Assembly: GCF_008728515.1 (NCBI RefSeq) | Contig: NC_044996.1 | Span: 131,162,923 to 131,226,922, forward strand | DNA: 64,000 nt | Reading direction: 5' to 3' | Origin: Papio anubis | Taxonomy: Eukaryota; Chordata; Mammalia; Primates; Cercopithecidae | Shown: one piece after another, positions 1 to 12,224 of the stretch | Position numbering within the stretch: the first letter of the stretch is position 1 | Layout: each line of letters begins with the position of its first letter | Translations under genes and position numbers: made by a program | The notes under the pieces: model-generated | What the model saw: only the letters and a program-made list of their open reading frames with translations | Database searches by the model: none | What the model was told of the DNA's origin: nothing

Positions 1-2321
1 CCCTAACTCATTTGATGAGGCCAGCATCATCCTGATACCAAAGCCTGGCAGAGATACAACAAAAAAAGAGAATTTTAGACCAATATCCCTGATGAACATC
101 GATGCAAAAATCCTCAATAAAATACTGGCAAACCAAATCCAGCAGCACATCAAAAAGCTTATCCACCACAATCAAGTTGGCTTCATCCCTGCGACACAAG
201 ACTGGTTCAACATATGCAAATCAATAAACACAATCCATCACAAACAGAACCAATGACAAAAATCACATGATTATCTCAATAGATGCAGAAAAGACCTCCA
301 ACAAAATTCAACAGGCCTTCATGCTAAAAACTCTCAATAAACTAGGTATTGATGGAATGTATGTCAACATAATAAGAGCTATTTATGACAAACCCACAGC
401 CAATATCATACTGAATGGGCAAAAACTGGAAGCATTCCCTTCGAAAACTGCCACAAGACAAGGATGCCCTCTTTTACCACTCCTATTCAACACAGTATTC
501 GAAGTTCTGGCCAGGACAATCAGGCAAGAGAAAAAAATAAAGGGTATTCAAACTGGAAGACAGGAAGTCAAATTGTCTCTGTTGGCAGATCACATGATTA
601 TATATTAAGAAAACCCCATCATCTCAGCCCAAAATCTCCTTTTGCTGATAAGCAAATTCAGCAAAGTCTCAGGATACAAAATGAATGTGCAAAAATCACA
701 AGCATTCTTATACACCAATAACAGACAAACAGAGACAACTCATGAGTGAACTCCCATTCACAATTGCTACAAAGAGAATAAAATACCTAGGAATCCAACT
801 TACAAGGGATGTGAAGGACTTCTTCAAGGAGAATTACAAACCACTGCTCAAGGAAATAAGAGAAGACACAAATGGAAAAACATTCCATGCTCATGGATAG
901 GAAGAATCAACATTGTGAAAATGGCCTTACTGCCCAAAGTAATTTATAGATTCAATGCTATCCCCTCCCCATCAAACTACCAATGACTTTCTTCACAGAT
1001 TTGGAAAAAACGACTTTAAACTTCACATGAAACCAAAAAAGAGACCACGTAGCCAAGACAATCCTGGTCAAGAACAACAAAGCTGGAGGCATCACACTAC
1101 CTGACTTCAAACTATACTACAAGGCTACAGTAACCAAAACAGCATAGTACCAGTACTGAAACAGATAATATGGACCAATGAAACAGAACAGAGGTCTCAG
1201 AAATAACACTACACATCTACCACCATCTGATCTGATCTTTGACAAACCTGACAGAAACAAGCAATGGGGAAAAGATTCCCTATTTAATAAATGGTGTTGG
1301 GAAAACTGGCTAGCCACATGCAGAAAACTGAAACTGGACCCCTTCTTTACACCTTATACAAAAAATCAACTCAAGATGGATCAAAGACTTAAACATTAAG
1401 TCCTAGGACCATAAAAATCCTAGGAGAAAACCTGGGCAATCCCATTCAGGACACAGGCATGGGCAAAGATTTCATGTCTAAAACACCAAAAGCAATGGCA
1501 ATAAAAAGCCACAATTGACAAGTGGGATCTAATTAAACTAAAGAGCTTCTGCACAGCAAAAGAAACTATCATCAGAGTGAATAGGCAACCTACAGAATGG
1601 GAGAAAATTTTTGCAATCTATCCATCTGACAAAGGGCTAATATCCAGAATCTACAAACAGCTTAAACAAATTTTCAAGAAAAAAGCAAACAACCCCATCA
1701 AAAAATGGGCAAAGGATATGATCAGATACTTCTCAAAAGAAGACATTTATGCAGCCAACAGACATATGAAAAAATGCTCACCATCACTGGTCATTAGAGA
1801 AATGCAAATCCAAACCACATTGAGATGCCATCTCACACCAGTTAGAATGGCGATCATTAAAAAGTCAAGAAACAACAGATGCCGGAGAGGTTGTGGAAAA
1901 ATAGGAACACTTTTACACTGTTGGTGGGAGTGTAAATTAGTTCAACCATTGTGGAAAACAGTTTGGGGATTCCTCAAGGATCTAGAACTAGAAATACCAT
2001 TTGACCCAGCAATCCCATTACTGGGCATATACCCAAAGGATTATAAATCATTCTATGACAAAGACATATGCACACGTATGCTTATTGCTGCACTATTCAC
2101 AACAGGAAATATTTGGAACCAACCCGAATGCCCATCAATGACAGACTGGATTAAGAAAATGTGGCACATATATACCATGGAATACTATGCAGCCATAAAA
2201 AAGGGATGAGTTCATGTCCTTTGCAGGGACATGGATGAAGCTGGAAACCATCATTCTCAGCAAACTATCACAATATCAGAAAACCAAACACTGCATGTTC
2301 TCACTCATAAGTGACAGTTGA
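1..2321 (+). pseudogene. Broken L1 ORF2 (RT to C-terminus)
   Basis: ORF2 would encode the L1 endonuclease/reverse transcriptase; only the RT and C-terminal domains are present. Readable pieces lie at about 267-608 (RT palm), 1178-1399 and 1577-2209 (C-terminal domain with Cys residues and an LLHCWW motif). The catalytic FADD box of the RT reads LADH near 578-590, so an active-site aspartate is lost. Frameshifts separate the pieces. The expected terminal stop lies at 2319-2321. It is not functional. Confidence 0.88.
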
Positions 2322-2535
2322 ACAATGAGATCACATGGACACAGGGAGGGGAACATCACATGCTGGGGCCTGTGGGGGGTGGGGAGCTAGGGGAAGGATA
2401 ACACTAGGAGAAATACCTAATGTAGGTGACGAGTTGATGGGCGGAGCAAACCACCATGACACACGTATGACTATGTAACAAAACTACATGTTCTACACAC
2501 GTAACCCAGAACTTAAAGTATAATTTTTAAAAAAG
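1..2535 (+). mobile_element. L1PA-type LINE-1, 3' part (continues left of window)
   Basis: Collinear with the L1 at 7823-10327: both run from the RT domain of ORF2 through the C-terminal Cys-rich region, a G-rich 3' UTR (about 2340-2400) and an end of the type 'acttaaagtataat' followed by a short A-rich tail. The 5' part lies outside the window, so the insertion type and left target-site duplication cannot be read. The 3' end abuts an older L1 at about 2536, so this copy probably inserted next to or into that one. It is a dead copy with several frame breaks. Confidence 0.93.
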
Positions 2536-3515
2536 AGGGAAAATGATCTTAACAGACATTTTTCAAAAGAAGAAATACAAATGGCCAAGAAATATTTGGA
2601 AAAAAAAAAAGTTCAACATCACCAATCATCAGGAAAATGCAAAACAAAACTACTGTGAGGTATCATCTCATCCCAGTTAGGATGGCTAATATCAAAAAGA
2701 CAAAAAATAACAAATGTTGGTGAGGATGTGAAGAAAAAGGAACAATTTTACACAGTTGGTAGGAATGTTAAACTAGTACAGCCACTATGGAGAACAGTAT
2801 GGAAGTTCCTCAAATAACTACTAATAAAACTACCATAAGATCCATTAATCTCACTACTGGGTACATATCCAGATGAAATGAAATTAGTATACTGTAGAGA
2901 CATCTGCCCTCCCATGTTTATTGCAGCACTATTCACAATAGCCAAGACATAGAATTAATCTATGTGCCCAAGAACAGATGAAAGGATAAAGAAAATATGG
3001 CATATATAAATGATGGAATATTATTCAACCATAAAAATGAGATCTTGTCATTCATGTTAACATGGATGGAACTGGAGGACATTATGTTAAGCGAAACAAG
3101 TCAGAAAAAGAAAGTTAAACACTGCATGTCCTCACTCATATGCAAAAGCTTAAAAAAGTTGATCTTGTAGAAATAAAAAGTAGACCAGAGGACTCCAGAG
3201 GCTGGGAAGGGAGAAGGGAGGTATAGGGAGAGATTTGTTAGAGGATATATACACAACAGCTAGATAAGAGGACTGGGTTCTAATGTTCTGTAGCACTGTA
3301 GACCTAATGTAGCTAACAATAATATATTTTACAGTTTCAAATAGCTAGAGGAGGACATTGGATGTTCCTAACACAAAGAATTGATAAATGTTGGAGATAA
3401 TGGATATGCTAATTACCCTGATATGATCAGCATACATATGTATCCAAACATCATTGTGTACCCCATGAATATAATATGTATCAATTATAAAATAAAATAT
3501 AAAAAAGAAAACAAA
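2536..3515 (+). mobile_element. Older L1 (L1MA/L1MB-like), ORF2 C-terminus and 3' UTR
   Basis: Starts inside ORF2 ('gatcttaacagacatttttc') and runs through the C-terminal coding relic. It continues into an older-type L1 3' UTR ('gtagcactgtagacctaatgtagc', 'tatgtatccaaacatcattg') that ends in an A-rich stretch near 3490-3515. It is clearly more diverged than the adjoining L1PA, and its 3' UTR differs from L1PA but matches the older L1 copies at 28973-32089 and 58940-59220. Exact subfamily not determined. Confidence 0.82.
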
Positions 3516-3779
3516 AATTATTAAATATTACCAAGTAGGGTTAAAGAACTTAATAGACCATGGAAAAAAATGAAAAATTCTCAAGATTCTTTCTTTCCCC
3601 TACAAAGACCACTATGATCAGATAGTTCTTCGGATTAGGGTTATCATATCTTCTAGGAAAAAAAATTAATGTGTATTCTATTTAACTCATTCCAAAGGTA
3701 AGGAAAAAAATCCATATCTATGTCTGAGAGACTAACCTAACTCTGACATGAAAATCAGAGTTTCATATCAGGACAACTC

Positions 3780-4260
3780 CTTCCCCTCAGAGAAAACTGT
3801 TGACCAATTTCATTTATGAATATAACTCAAACATTAGCAAATTGAACATTAAAGTGGATTTTAAAGGAATGTACATGGTACACAAAGAATTCAAGGATAA
3901 TTCAACATCAGAAAACAATTTACATAATTAAAAAAGTAAAAGCCATATAATCATCTTAATAGATTCATCTGCTAAAATTAAACACAAATTCATGATAAAA
4001 TGATTCATAAGTAATGAATAGAAAATTATGCCTTTAATTTGAGAAAACATATTTATCAGGAACCAAGAACAAACTTCTTCCAAACAGCAAAATATAGATA
4101 TGTCCATTAAAAACAGAAACAAGACAATGATCCCCACCATGTAACTATTTTTCAACATATTTTGGGGCAACAAGAAATGCTCATTTATTTATCTAAATCA
4201 CTATTTAAAACAAGCATCACTTTTAGTGAAATAAGTTGATTTTTAGCCTTAAGTTTTTCC
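3780..4260 (+). mobile_element. Ancient L1M fragment (RT region of ORF2)
   Basis: Words typical of the RT region of old L1s survive: 'catataatcatcttaatag', 'attcatgataaaatgattc' and 'cagaaacaagacaatgatcccc'. Many indels; no open frame. The boundaries are approximate. The L1PA at 4280 inserted at its right edge. The 3516-3779 interval before it is AT-rich and holds nothing I recognise. Confidence 0.6.
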
Positions 4261-4271
4261 TCAAAAAATAT

Positions 4272-4279
4272 GTCAGATA
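4272..4279. repeat. Left target-site duplication of L1PA (GTCAGATA)
   Basis: The 8-mer GTCAGATA lies directly before the first recognisable L1 5' UTR base and recurs directly after the 3' A tail at 10328-10335. Target-site duplications of 7-20 bp are the usual mark of L1 endonuclease-primed insertion. Eight bases is short, so the assignment rests on its exact placement at both ends. Confidence 0.7.
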
Positions 4280-5239
4280 CACAGAAGACAGGTGATTTCT
4301 GCATTTCCAACTGAGGTACCGGGTTCATCTCACTGGGGCATGTCAGACAGGGGGTGCAGGACAGTAGGTGCAGCCCACCGAGTGAGAGCCAAAGCAGGGC
4401 AAGGCATTGCCTCACCCGGGAAGTGCAAGGGGGAAGGGAATTCCCTTTCCTAGTCAAGGGAAACCGTGACACACAGCCCCTGGAAAATTGGGTCACTCCC
4501 ACCCTAATATTGCGCTTTTCCAAGGGTGTTAGCAAATGGCACACCAAGAGATTATATCCTGCACCTGGCTCAGAGGGTCCCACACCCACAGGGCCTCCCT
4601 CATTGCTAGCACAGCAGTCTGAGATCTAACTGCAAGGTGGCAGTGAGGCTGGGGGAGGGGAGCCCGCCATTGCTGAAGCTTGAGTAGGTAAACAAAGCAG
4701 CTGGGAAGCTGGAACTGGGTGGAGCCTACTGCAGCTCAAGGAGGCCTGCCTGCCTCTGTAGACTCCACCTCTGGGGACAGGGCATAGCCAAACAAAAGGC
4801 AGCAGAAACCTCTGCAGACTTAAATGTCCCTGTCTGACAGCTTTGAAGAGAGTAGTGGTTCTCCCAGCACGGAGTCTGAGATCTGAGAACGGACAGACTG
4901 CCTCCACAAGTGGGTCCCTGACCTGAGTAGCCTAACTGGGAGGCACCCCCAAGTAGGGGCAGACTGACACCTCACACGGCCGGGAACCCCTCTGAGGCAA
5001 AGCTTCCAGAGGAACAATCAGGCAGCAACATTTGCTGTTCAGCAATATTCACTCTTCTGCAGGCTCCGCAGCTGACATCCAGGCAAACAGGGTCTGGAGT
5101 GGACCTCCAGCAAACTCCAACGGACCTGCAGCTGAGGGTCCTGACAGTTAGAAGCAAAACAAACAGAAAGGACATCCACACCAAAACCCGATCTGTATGT
5201 CACCATCATCAAAGACCAAAGGTAGATAAAACCACAAAG
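4280..5239 (+). promoter_or_regulatory. L1 5' UTR (internal promoter region)
   Basis: GC-richer than its surroundings and carries the standard L1 5' UTR landmarks: 'gatttctgcatttccaactg', 'caccgggttcatctcactg'-type text, 'ggctgggggaggggagcccgcc' and 'ctgacagctttgaagag'. In intact L1s this region holds a sense internal RNA polymerase II promoter and an antisense promoter. Here the extreme 5' end with the YY1 site is absent and many CpGs have decayed, so activity is doubtful. Several spurious ORFs on both strands (for example 4354-4629 +, 4626-4907 -) fall within it. Confidence 0.85.
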
Positions 5240-6252
5240 TTAGGGAATAAACAGAGCAGAAAAGATGAAAATTCTAAAAATCAGAGCGCCTCTCCCCCTC
5301 CAAAGGAATGCAGCTCCTTGCCAGCAATGGAACAAAGCTGGATGGAAAATGACTTTGACAAGTTGAGAGAAGAAGGCTTCAGAAGATCAAAGTTCTCTGA
5401 GCTAAAGGAGGGAGTTCGAACCCATCGCAAAGAAGCTAAAAACCTTGAAAAAAGATTAGACAAATGGCTAACTAGAATAACCAATGCATAGAAGTCCTTA
5501 AATGACCTGATAGAGTTGAAAACCATGGCATGAGAACTATGTGACAAATGCACAAGCTTCAGTAACCGATTCAATCAACTGGAAGAAAGAGTATCAGTGA
5601 TTGAAGATCAAATGAATGAAATGAAGCAAGAAGAGAAGTGTAGAAAAAAAAGAGTAAAAAGAAACGAACAAAGCCTTCAAGAAACATGTGACTACGTGAA
5701 AAGACCAAATCTACATCTGATTGCTGTACCTGAAAATGACAGGGAGAATGGAACCAAGTTGGAAAACACTCTGCAGGGTATTATCCAGAACTTCCCCAAC
5801 CTAGCAAGGCAGGCCAACATTCAACTTCAGGAAATACAGAGAACACCACAAAGATACTCCTCGAGAAGAGCAACTCCAAGACACATAATTGCCAGATTCA
5901 CCAATGCTGAAATGAAGGAAAAAAAGTTAAGAGCAGCCAGAGAGAAAGGTCGGGTTACCCACAAAGGGAAACCCATCAGACTAACAGTGGATCTCTCAGC
6001 AGAAACTCTACAAGCCAGAAGAGAGTGGGGGCCGATATTCAATATTCTTAAAGAAAAGAATTTTCACCCAGAATATCATATCCAGCCAAACTAAGTTTCA
6101 TAAGTGAAGGAGAAATAAAATCCTTTACAGACAAGCAAATGCTTAGAGATTTTGTCACCACCAGGCCTGCCTCACAAGAGCTCCTGAAGGAAGCAGTAAA
6201 CATGGAAAGGAACAACAGGTACCAACCACTGCAAAAACATGCCAAAATGTAA
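5240..6252 (+). pseudogene. Broken L1 ORF1 (RNA-binding chaperone)
   Basis: ORF1 normally encodes a 338-residue trimeric RNA-binding protein (coiled coil, RRM, C-terminal domain) that packages L1 RNA. Here the start codon position (5240-5242) reads TTA. An in-frame TAG near 5489 and a TGA near 5531 interrupt the coiled-coil part. A 3-bp loss occurs near 5785, and a 1-bp deletion near 6065 shifts the C-terminal frame. The longest open pieces are 5099-5491 and 5597-6094. The natural stop is at 6250-6252. Total length is 1013 bp against 1017 expected, matching those two deletions. Confidence 0.88.
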
Positions 6253-6314
6253 AGATCATCGATGCTAGGAAGAAACTGATCAACTAACGAGCAAAATAAC
6301 CAGCTAACATCATA

Positions 6315-9300
6315 ATGACAGGATCAAATTCACACGTAATAATATTAACCTTAAATGTAAGTGGGCTAAATGCTCCAATGAAAAGACACAGACTGGCAAA
6401 TTGGATAAAGAGTCAAGACCCGTCAGTTTGCTATATTCAGGAGACCCATCTCACATGCAGAGACACACATAGGCTCAAAATAAAGGGATGGAGGAAGATC
6501 TACCAAGCAAATGGAAAACCAAAAAAAGCAGGGGTTGCAATCCTAGTCTCTGATAGAACAGACTTTAAACCAACAACAATCAAAAGAGACAAAGAAGGCC
6601 ATTACATAATGGTAAAGGGATCAATTCAACAAGAAGAGCTAACTTTCCTAAATATATATGCACCCAATACAGGAGCACCCAGATTCATAAAGCAAGTCCT
6701 TAGAGACTTACAAAGAGACTTAGACTCCCACACAGTAATAATGGGAGACTTTAACACCCCATTGTCAACATTAGACAGATCGAGACACAAAGTTAACAAG
6801 GATATCCAGGAATTGAACTCAACTCTGCACCAAGTGGACCTAATAGACATCTACAGAACTCTCCACCCCAAATCAACAGAATATACATTCTTCTCAGAAC
6901 ATCACACTTATTCCAAAATTGACCACATCGTTGGAAATAAAGCACTCCTCAGCAAATGTACAAGAACAGAAATTATAACAAACTGTCTCTCAGATCACAG
7001 TGCAATCAAACTAGAACTCAGGATTAAGAAACTCACTCAAAACCACTCAACTACATGGAAACTGAACAACCTGCTCCTGAGTGACTACTGGGTACATAAC
7101 AAAATGAAGGCAGAAATAAAGATGTTCTTTGAAACCAATGAGAACAAAGATACAACATATCAGAATCTCTGGGACACATTTAAAGCAGTGTGTAGAGGGA
7201 AATGTATAGCACTAAATGCCCACAAGAGAAAGCAGGAAAGATCTAAAATTGACACCCTAACATCACAATTAAAAGAACTAGAGAAGCAAGAGCAACCACA
7301 TTCAAAAGCTAGCAGAAGGCAAGAAACAACTAAGATCAGAGCAGAACTGAAGGAGATAGAGACACAAAAAACCCTCCAAAAAAATCAATGAATCCAGGAG
7401 CTGGGTTTTTGAAAAGATCAACAAAATTGATAGACTGCTAGCAAGACTAATAAAGAAGAAAAGAGAGAAGAATCAAATAGATGCAATAAAAAATGATAAA
7501 GGGGGTATCACCACCAACCCCACAGAAATACAAACTACCATCAGAGAATACTGTAAACACCTCCACGCAAATAAACTAGAAAACCTAGAAGAAATGGATA
7601 ATTTCCTAGACACTTACACTGTCCCAAGACTAAACCAGGAAGAAGTTGAATCCCTGAATAGACCAATAACAGGCTCTGAAATTGAGGCAATAACTAAGAG
7701 CCTACCAAACAAAAAATGTCCAGGACCAGATGGATTCACAGCCGAATTCTACCAGAGGTACAAGGAGGAGCTGGTACCATTCCTTCTGAAACTATTCTAA
7801 TCAACAGAAAAAGAGGGAATCCTCCCTAACTCATTTTATGAGGCCAAGATCATCCTGATACCAAAGCCTGGCAGAGACACAACAAAAAAAGAGAATTTTA
7901 GACCAATATCCCTGATGAACATCGATGCAAAAATCCTCAATAAAATACTGGCAAACCAAATCCAGCAGCACATCAAAAAGCTTATCCACCATGATCAAGT
8001 GGGCTTCATCCCTGGGATGCAAGGCTGGTTTGACATATGCAAATCAATAAATGTAATCCAGCATATAAACAGAACCAAAGACAAAAACTATATGATTATC
8101 TCAATAGATGGAGAAAAGGCCTTTGACAAAATTCAACAGCCCTTCATGCTAAAAACTCTCAATAAATTCGGCATTGATGGAATGTGTCTCAGAATAGTAA
8201 GAGCTATTTATGACAAACCCACAGCCAATATCATACTGAATGGGCAAAAACTGGAAAAATTCCCTTTGAAAACTGGCACAAGACAGGGATGCCCTCTCTC
8301 ACCACTCCTATTCAAGATAGTGTTGGAAGTTCTGGCTAGGGCAATCAGGCAGGAGAAAGAAATAAAGGGTATTCAATTAGGAAAAGAGGAAGTCAAATTG
8401 TCCCTGTTTGCAGATGACATGATTGTATATTTAGAAAACCCCATCATCTCAGCCCAGAATCTCCTTAAGCTGATAAGCAACTTCAGCAAAGTCTCAGGAT
8501 ACAAAATCAATGTGCAAAAATCACAAGCATTCTGATACACCAATAACAGACAAAGAGAGCCAAATCAGGAATGAACTTCCATTCACAATTGCTTCAAAGA
8601 GAAAAAAATACCTAGGAATCCAACTTAAAAGGAATGTGAAGGACCTCTTCAAGGAGAACTACAAACCAATGCTCAACGAAATAAAATGGAAGAACATATA
8701 ATGCTCATGGATAGGAAGAATCAATATCGTGAAAATGGCCATACTGCCCAAGGCGATTTATAGATTCAATGCCATTCCCATTAAGCTACCAATGACTTTC
8801 TTCACAGAATTGGAAAAAACTACTTTAAAGTTCATATGGAACCAAAAAAGAGCCCACATTGCCAAGACAATCCTAAGCCAAAAGAACAAAGCTGGAGGCA
8901 TCATGCTACCTGACTTCAAACTATACTACAAGGCTACGGTAACCAAAACAGCATGGTACTGGTACCAAAACAGAGATATAGATCAATGGAACAGAACAGA
9001 GCCCTCAGAAATAATACCACACATCTACAACCAGCTGATCTTTGGCAAACCTGACAAAAACAATAAATGGGGAAAGGATTCCCTATTCAATAAATGGTGC
9101 TGGGAAAACTGGCTAGCCATATGTAGAAAGCTGAAACTGGATCCCTTCCTTACACCTTATACAAAAATTAATTCAAGATGGATTAGAGACTTAAATGTTA
9201 GACCTAAAACCATAAAAGCCCTAGAAGAAAACCTAGACAATACCATTCAGGACATAGGCATGGGCAAGGACTTCATGTCTAAAACACCAAAAGCAACGGA

Positions 9301-10115
9301 AACAAAAGCCGAAATTGACAAATGGGATCAAATTAAACTAAAGAGCTTCTGCACAGCAAAAGAAACTACCATCAGAGTGAACAGGCAACCTACAGAATGG
9401 GAGAAAAAGTTTGCAATGTACTCATCTGACAAAGGGCTAATAGCCAGAACCTACAAAGAACTCAAACAAATTTACAAGAAAAAAAACAAACCACCCCATC
9501 AAAAAGTGAGTGAAGGATATGAACAGACACTTCTCAAAAGAAGACATTTATGCAGCCAACAGACACAGAGAAAAGTGCTCATCATCACTTGCCATCAGAG
9601 AAATGCAAATCAAAACCACAATGAGATACCATCTTACAACAGTTAGAATGGCAATCATTAAAAAGTCAGGAAACAACAGGTGCTGGAGAGGATGTGGAGA
9701 AATAGGAACACTTTTACACTGTTGGTGGTTCAACCATTGTGGAAAACAGTATGGCGATTCCTCAAGGATCTAGAACTAGAAATACCATTTGACCCAGCCT
9801 TCCCATTAATAGGCATATATCCAAAGGATTATAAATCATGCTGCTATAAAGACACATGCCCACGTATGTTTAATTCGGCACTATTCACAATAGTAAAGAA
9901 CCAACCCAAATGTCCATCAGTGACAGACTGGAGTAAGAAAATGTGGCACATATACACCATGGAATACTATGCAGCCATAAAAAGGATGAGTTCATATCCT
10001 TTGTAGGGACATGAATGCAACTGGATACCATCATTCTCAGCAAACTATTGCAAGAACTGAATGGGCAAAACAGAAAACTAAACACTGCATGTTCTCACTC
10101 ATAGGTGGGAATTGA
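6315..10115 (+). pseudogene. Broken L1 ORF2 (endonuclease / reverse transcriptase)
   Basis: The ATG at 6315 follows a 62-bp spacer after ORF1, as in canonical L1. The first 358 codons are open and hold the APE-like endonuclease with N14, E43, Y115, D145, N147 and the SDH motif retained. An extra A in the A run near 7383 shifts the frame. A TAA at 7798, a TGA at 8533 with a 4-bp loss just after, a shift near 9495 and a loss of about 17 bp near 9729 break the rest. The RT box FADD is intact at about 8407-8418, and the Cys-rich end is visible at 9680-9735. The natural stop is at 10113-10115 (consensus about 1275 codons). No full-length product is possible. Confidence 0.9.
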
Positions 10116-10327
10116 ACAATGAGAACCCTTGGACACAGGAAGGGGAACATCACACACTGGGGCCTGTTGTGGGGTGGGTGGAGCGGGGAGGGATAGCATT
10201 GGGAGATATACCTAATGTAAATGACGAGTTAATGGGTGCAGCACACCAATATGACACATGTATACATATGTAACAAACCTGCACATTGTGCCCATGTACC
10301 CTAGAACTTAAAGTATAATAAAAAAAA
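10116..10327 (+). other. L1 3' UTR with polypurine tract and A tail
   Basis: Contains the L1 3' UTR G-rich tract near 10160-10200 (runs of GGGG, typical G-quadruplex-prone sequence), the 'gcacaccaatatgacacatg' block, and the end 'acttaaagtataataaa' that includes the AATAAA signal, followed by a short A tail. The same tract appears near 2360-2400 (+) and near 22385-22430 on the minus strand. Confidence 0.9.
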
Positions 10328-10335
10328 GTCAGATA
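10328..10335. repeat. Right target-site duplication of L1PA (GTCAGATA)
   Basis: Identical to 4272-4279 and placed immediately after the A tail, as expected for the right copy of an L1 target-site duplication. Confidence 0.7.
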
Positions 10336-11329
10336 ATTTCTTAAGCTATCATATTGCTCACTGAATAAAGAGAAATTCTCTTTCACCTTTTATAGATACA
10401 CAATATTATTGTCCTATGTGATTTTCCAGATGTTTTTCTGAAATCATGCTGACACTCGTTCCATCTTGGTTTGACATGTAGACTATAATTATCTTCTATG
10501 TGTCAAATAAATCAAACAGAAGAGAGTCGAAAAACCTAACCTTGTCTTCTCCTGTTGCTTTCTACCTTCCATGGTTTCAGAAATAGCAATATCCTTGATT
10601 TTACAAAGCAGGTTTTATATCTTTGGTAGGCCATTCTCTGAATTCTCATTCGTACTAGAGGTATGATAGTGGCTGATTTTGAGATAAAGCTGCTAGCACC
10701 ATTGCAACAGGGATGGCAAATCACTGTTCATCTTAAAGGCAATAAAGATATATTCTTAATTTAGCAAGTTAACAGAAGAACAAACACATTAGGCTCAACA
10801 AAGGTGATTTCCATCAAGTTCTAATTAGAAACATATTAATTAGAAATGTTGAATAAATAAAACTTGGAATGGGATAGCTATTTTTAAAACTTCAATTTTT
10901 TTAAAATGTCACTCATATTTACAATCTCTAATGAGGTTAATTTTTATATCATTCTTTAGTTCTAAGAATTATAGTATATTGGACACAAGTTACAGTCTAG
11001 CAAAGGATGACCTTATTTCAAGTGCTCTATTTGTATTGATGGCAACAGACAATGTTTACTTAGCCTAGTGAAGCATGTGTAGGTAGGAGGGACAGATAGA
11101 GGCATTTGCAACCAAAGTGGTATAGTGGAAAGGGATCACTATAATTTTTATAACTAGTGATATTGGGAAATTATCAATAAGGTTGAACATGCCTTTTTTT
11201 TTTCACCTTGAGAGCTTACACTTTGAGAAAAGAAGACAAAAATCACAATGAATTTAAGCATAAAAAGGATATAATTTACTGAAAGGTTGTGTAATCCAAA
11301 CATTATTTTCAAAATACGTGGATCTGAAT
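10336..11329. other. AT-rich unique sequence, nothing recognised
   Basis: No ORF of note, no repeat family I can name, and no tandem repeats beyond short homopolymers. Possibly diverged ancient repeat. Confidence 0.5.
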
Positions 11330-12215
11330 TCGTTTTTAAGTTTTTAGCTTGAGATAATTGTAGATTCCCATGCAGTTGTAAGTAATAACGCAGAAAGAGA
11401 TCCTGTGTACTTTTACCCAGTTTTACTCCATAATAACATCTTTCAAACTATGGTACAACATCTCAACCAGACTACTGACATAGCTACAATCAACTGAATT
11501 TGTTCAGATTTCCCTTGGCTTACTTGCACTCGTGTGTGTTTAGTTCTATACAAGTTTACCAGAATGGTAGGCTTTTGTATCCATCACTAGTCATAATCCT
11601 GAACAGTTCCATCACCACAGTGTTGCCCTCTTAAAACCAACTCACCTTTCTACTATCCTCCGTACCCGCTTGACACCTGGCAACCACTAATCTGTTCTTT
11701 ACTATGATTTTATGTCAAGATGTTATACAAATAGAATTATGTAATATGTCATTTTTTGGGATTGGCCTTTTTCACTCAGCATAATTCTCAGGAGATTCAT
11801 CCATGTTGTTGTGTGTATCAATTGTATATTCTTTTCATAGTTGAGTAATATTCCATGGTATGGATGTACCATAATTTACTTAACCATTTGCCCATTGAAG
11901 GACATCTGTGTTGCTTCCAGTTTGGGGTTATTATGAATAAAGGTGCTTTGAATGTTTGTGCACAGGCTTTTGAGAAAACGTACATTTCCATTTCCCTTGG
12001 ATAAATAAATGCCCAAGAGTGCAACTGCTGTGTGATATGGCAATTGCAGGTTTAGTTTTATAAAAAGCTGCCAAACTGTTTTCCTGAGTAGCTATTATCA
12101 TTTTACATTGCCACCAGCAGCACATGAGTGATTGGATCCAGTTTCTCCACATCCTTGCCAGCATTTGATGGGTCACTTTTTATTAGCCCATCTATTATAA
12201 TAGATGTTGAATGTA
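11330..12215 (-). mobile_element. Old L1 (L1ME/L1M-like), ORF2 C-terminus and 3' UTR
   Basis: Read on the minus strand it gives the C-terminal part of ORF2. Pieces at 11818-12176 keep the WLSKLWYIHTMEYYS type of motif and the MLARMWRNW segment. The 3' UTR (11330-11750) carries text also seen at 60925-61040. Strongly diverged, with stops in all frames beyond about 80 codons. Confidence 0.82.
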
Positions 12216-12224
12216 CTTTTAATC

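Larger units (their letters stand above)
4280..10327 (+). mobile_element. Nearly full-length L1PA element (6.05 kb, dead)
   Basis: All parts of a primate LINE-1 follow in order: 5' UTR 4280-5239, ORF1 5240-6252, spacer 6253-6314, ORF2 6315-10115, 3' UTR with polypurine tract, and A tail ending at 10327. The first 60-70 bases of the consensus are missing, including the conserved AAGATGGCC YY1 site at the extreme 5' end, so this is a slight 5' truncation. The 3' UTR wording and 5' UTR type suggest a middle-aged L1PA (about L1PA4-L1PA8). Both ORFs are disrupted, so it cannot move on its own. An 8-bp direct repeat flanks it. Confidence 0.95.

Noticed and set aside
267..8535. Reverse-transcriptase ORFs suggestive of a novel RT system
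   Set aside because: They are collinear pieces of L1 ORF2 in recognisable L1 elements with L1 UTRs and tails; nothing points to a group II intron, retron or other RT family.
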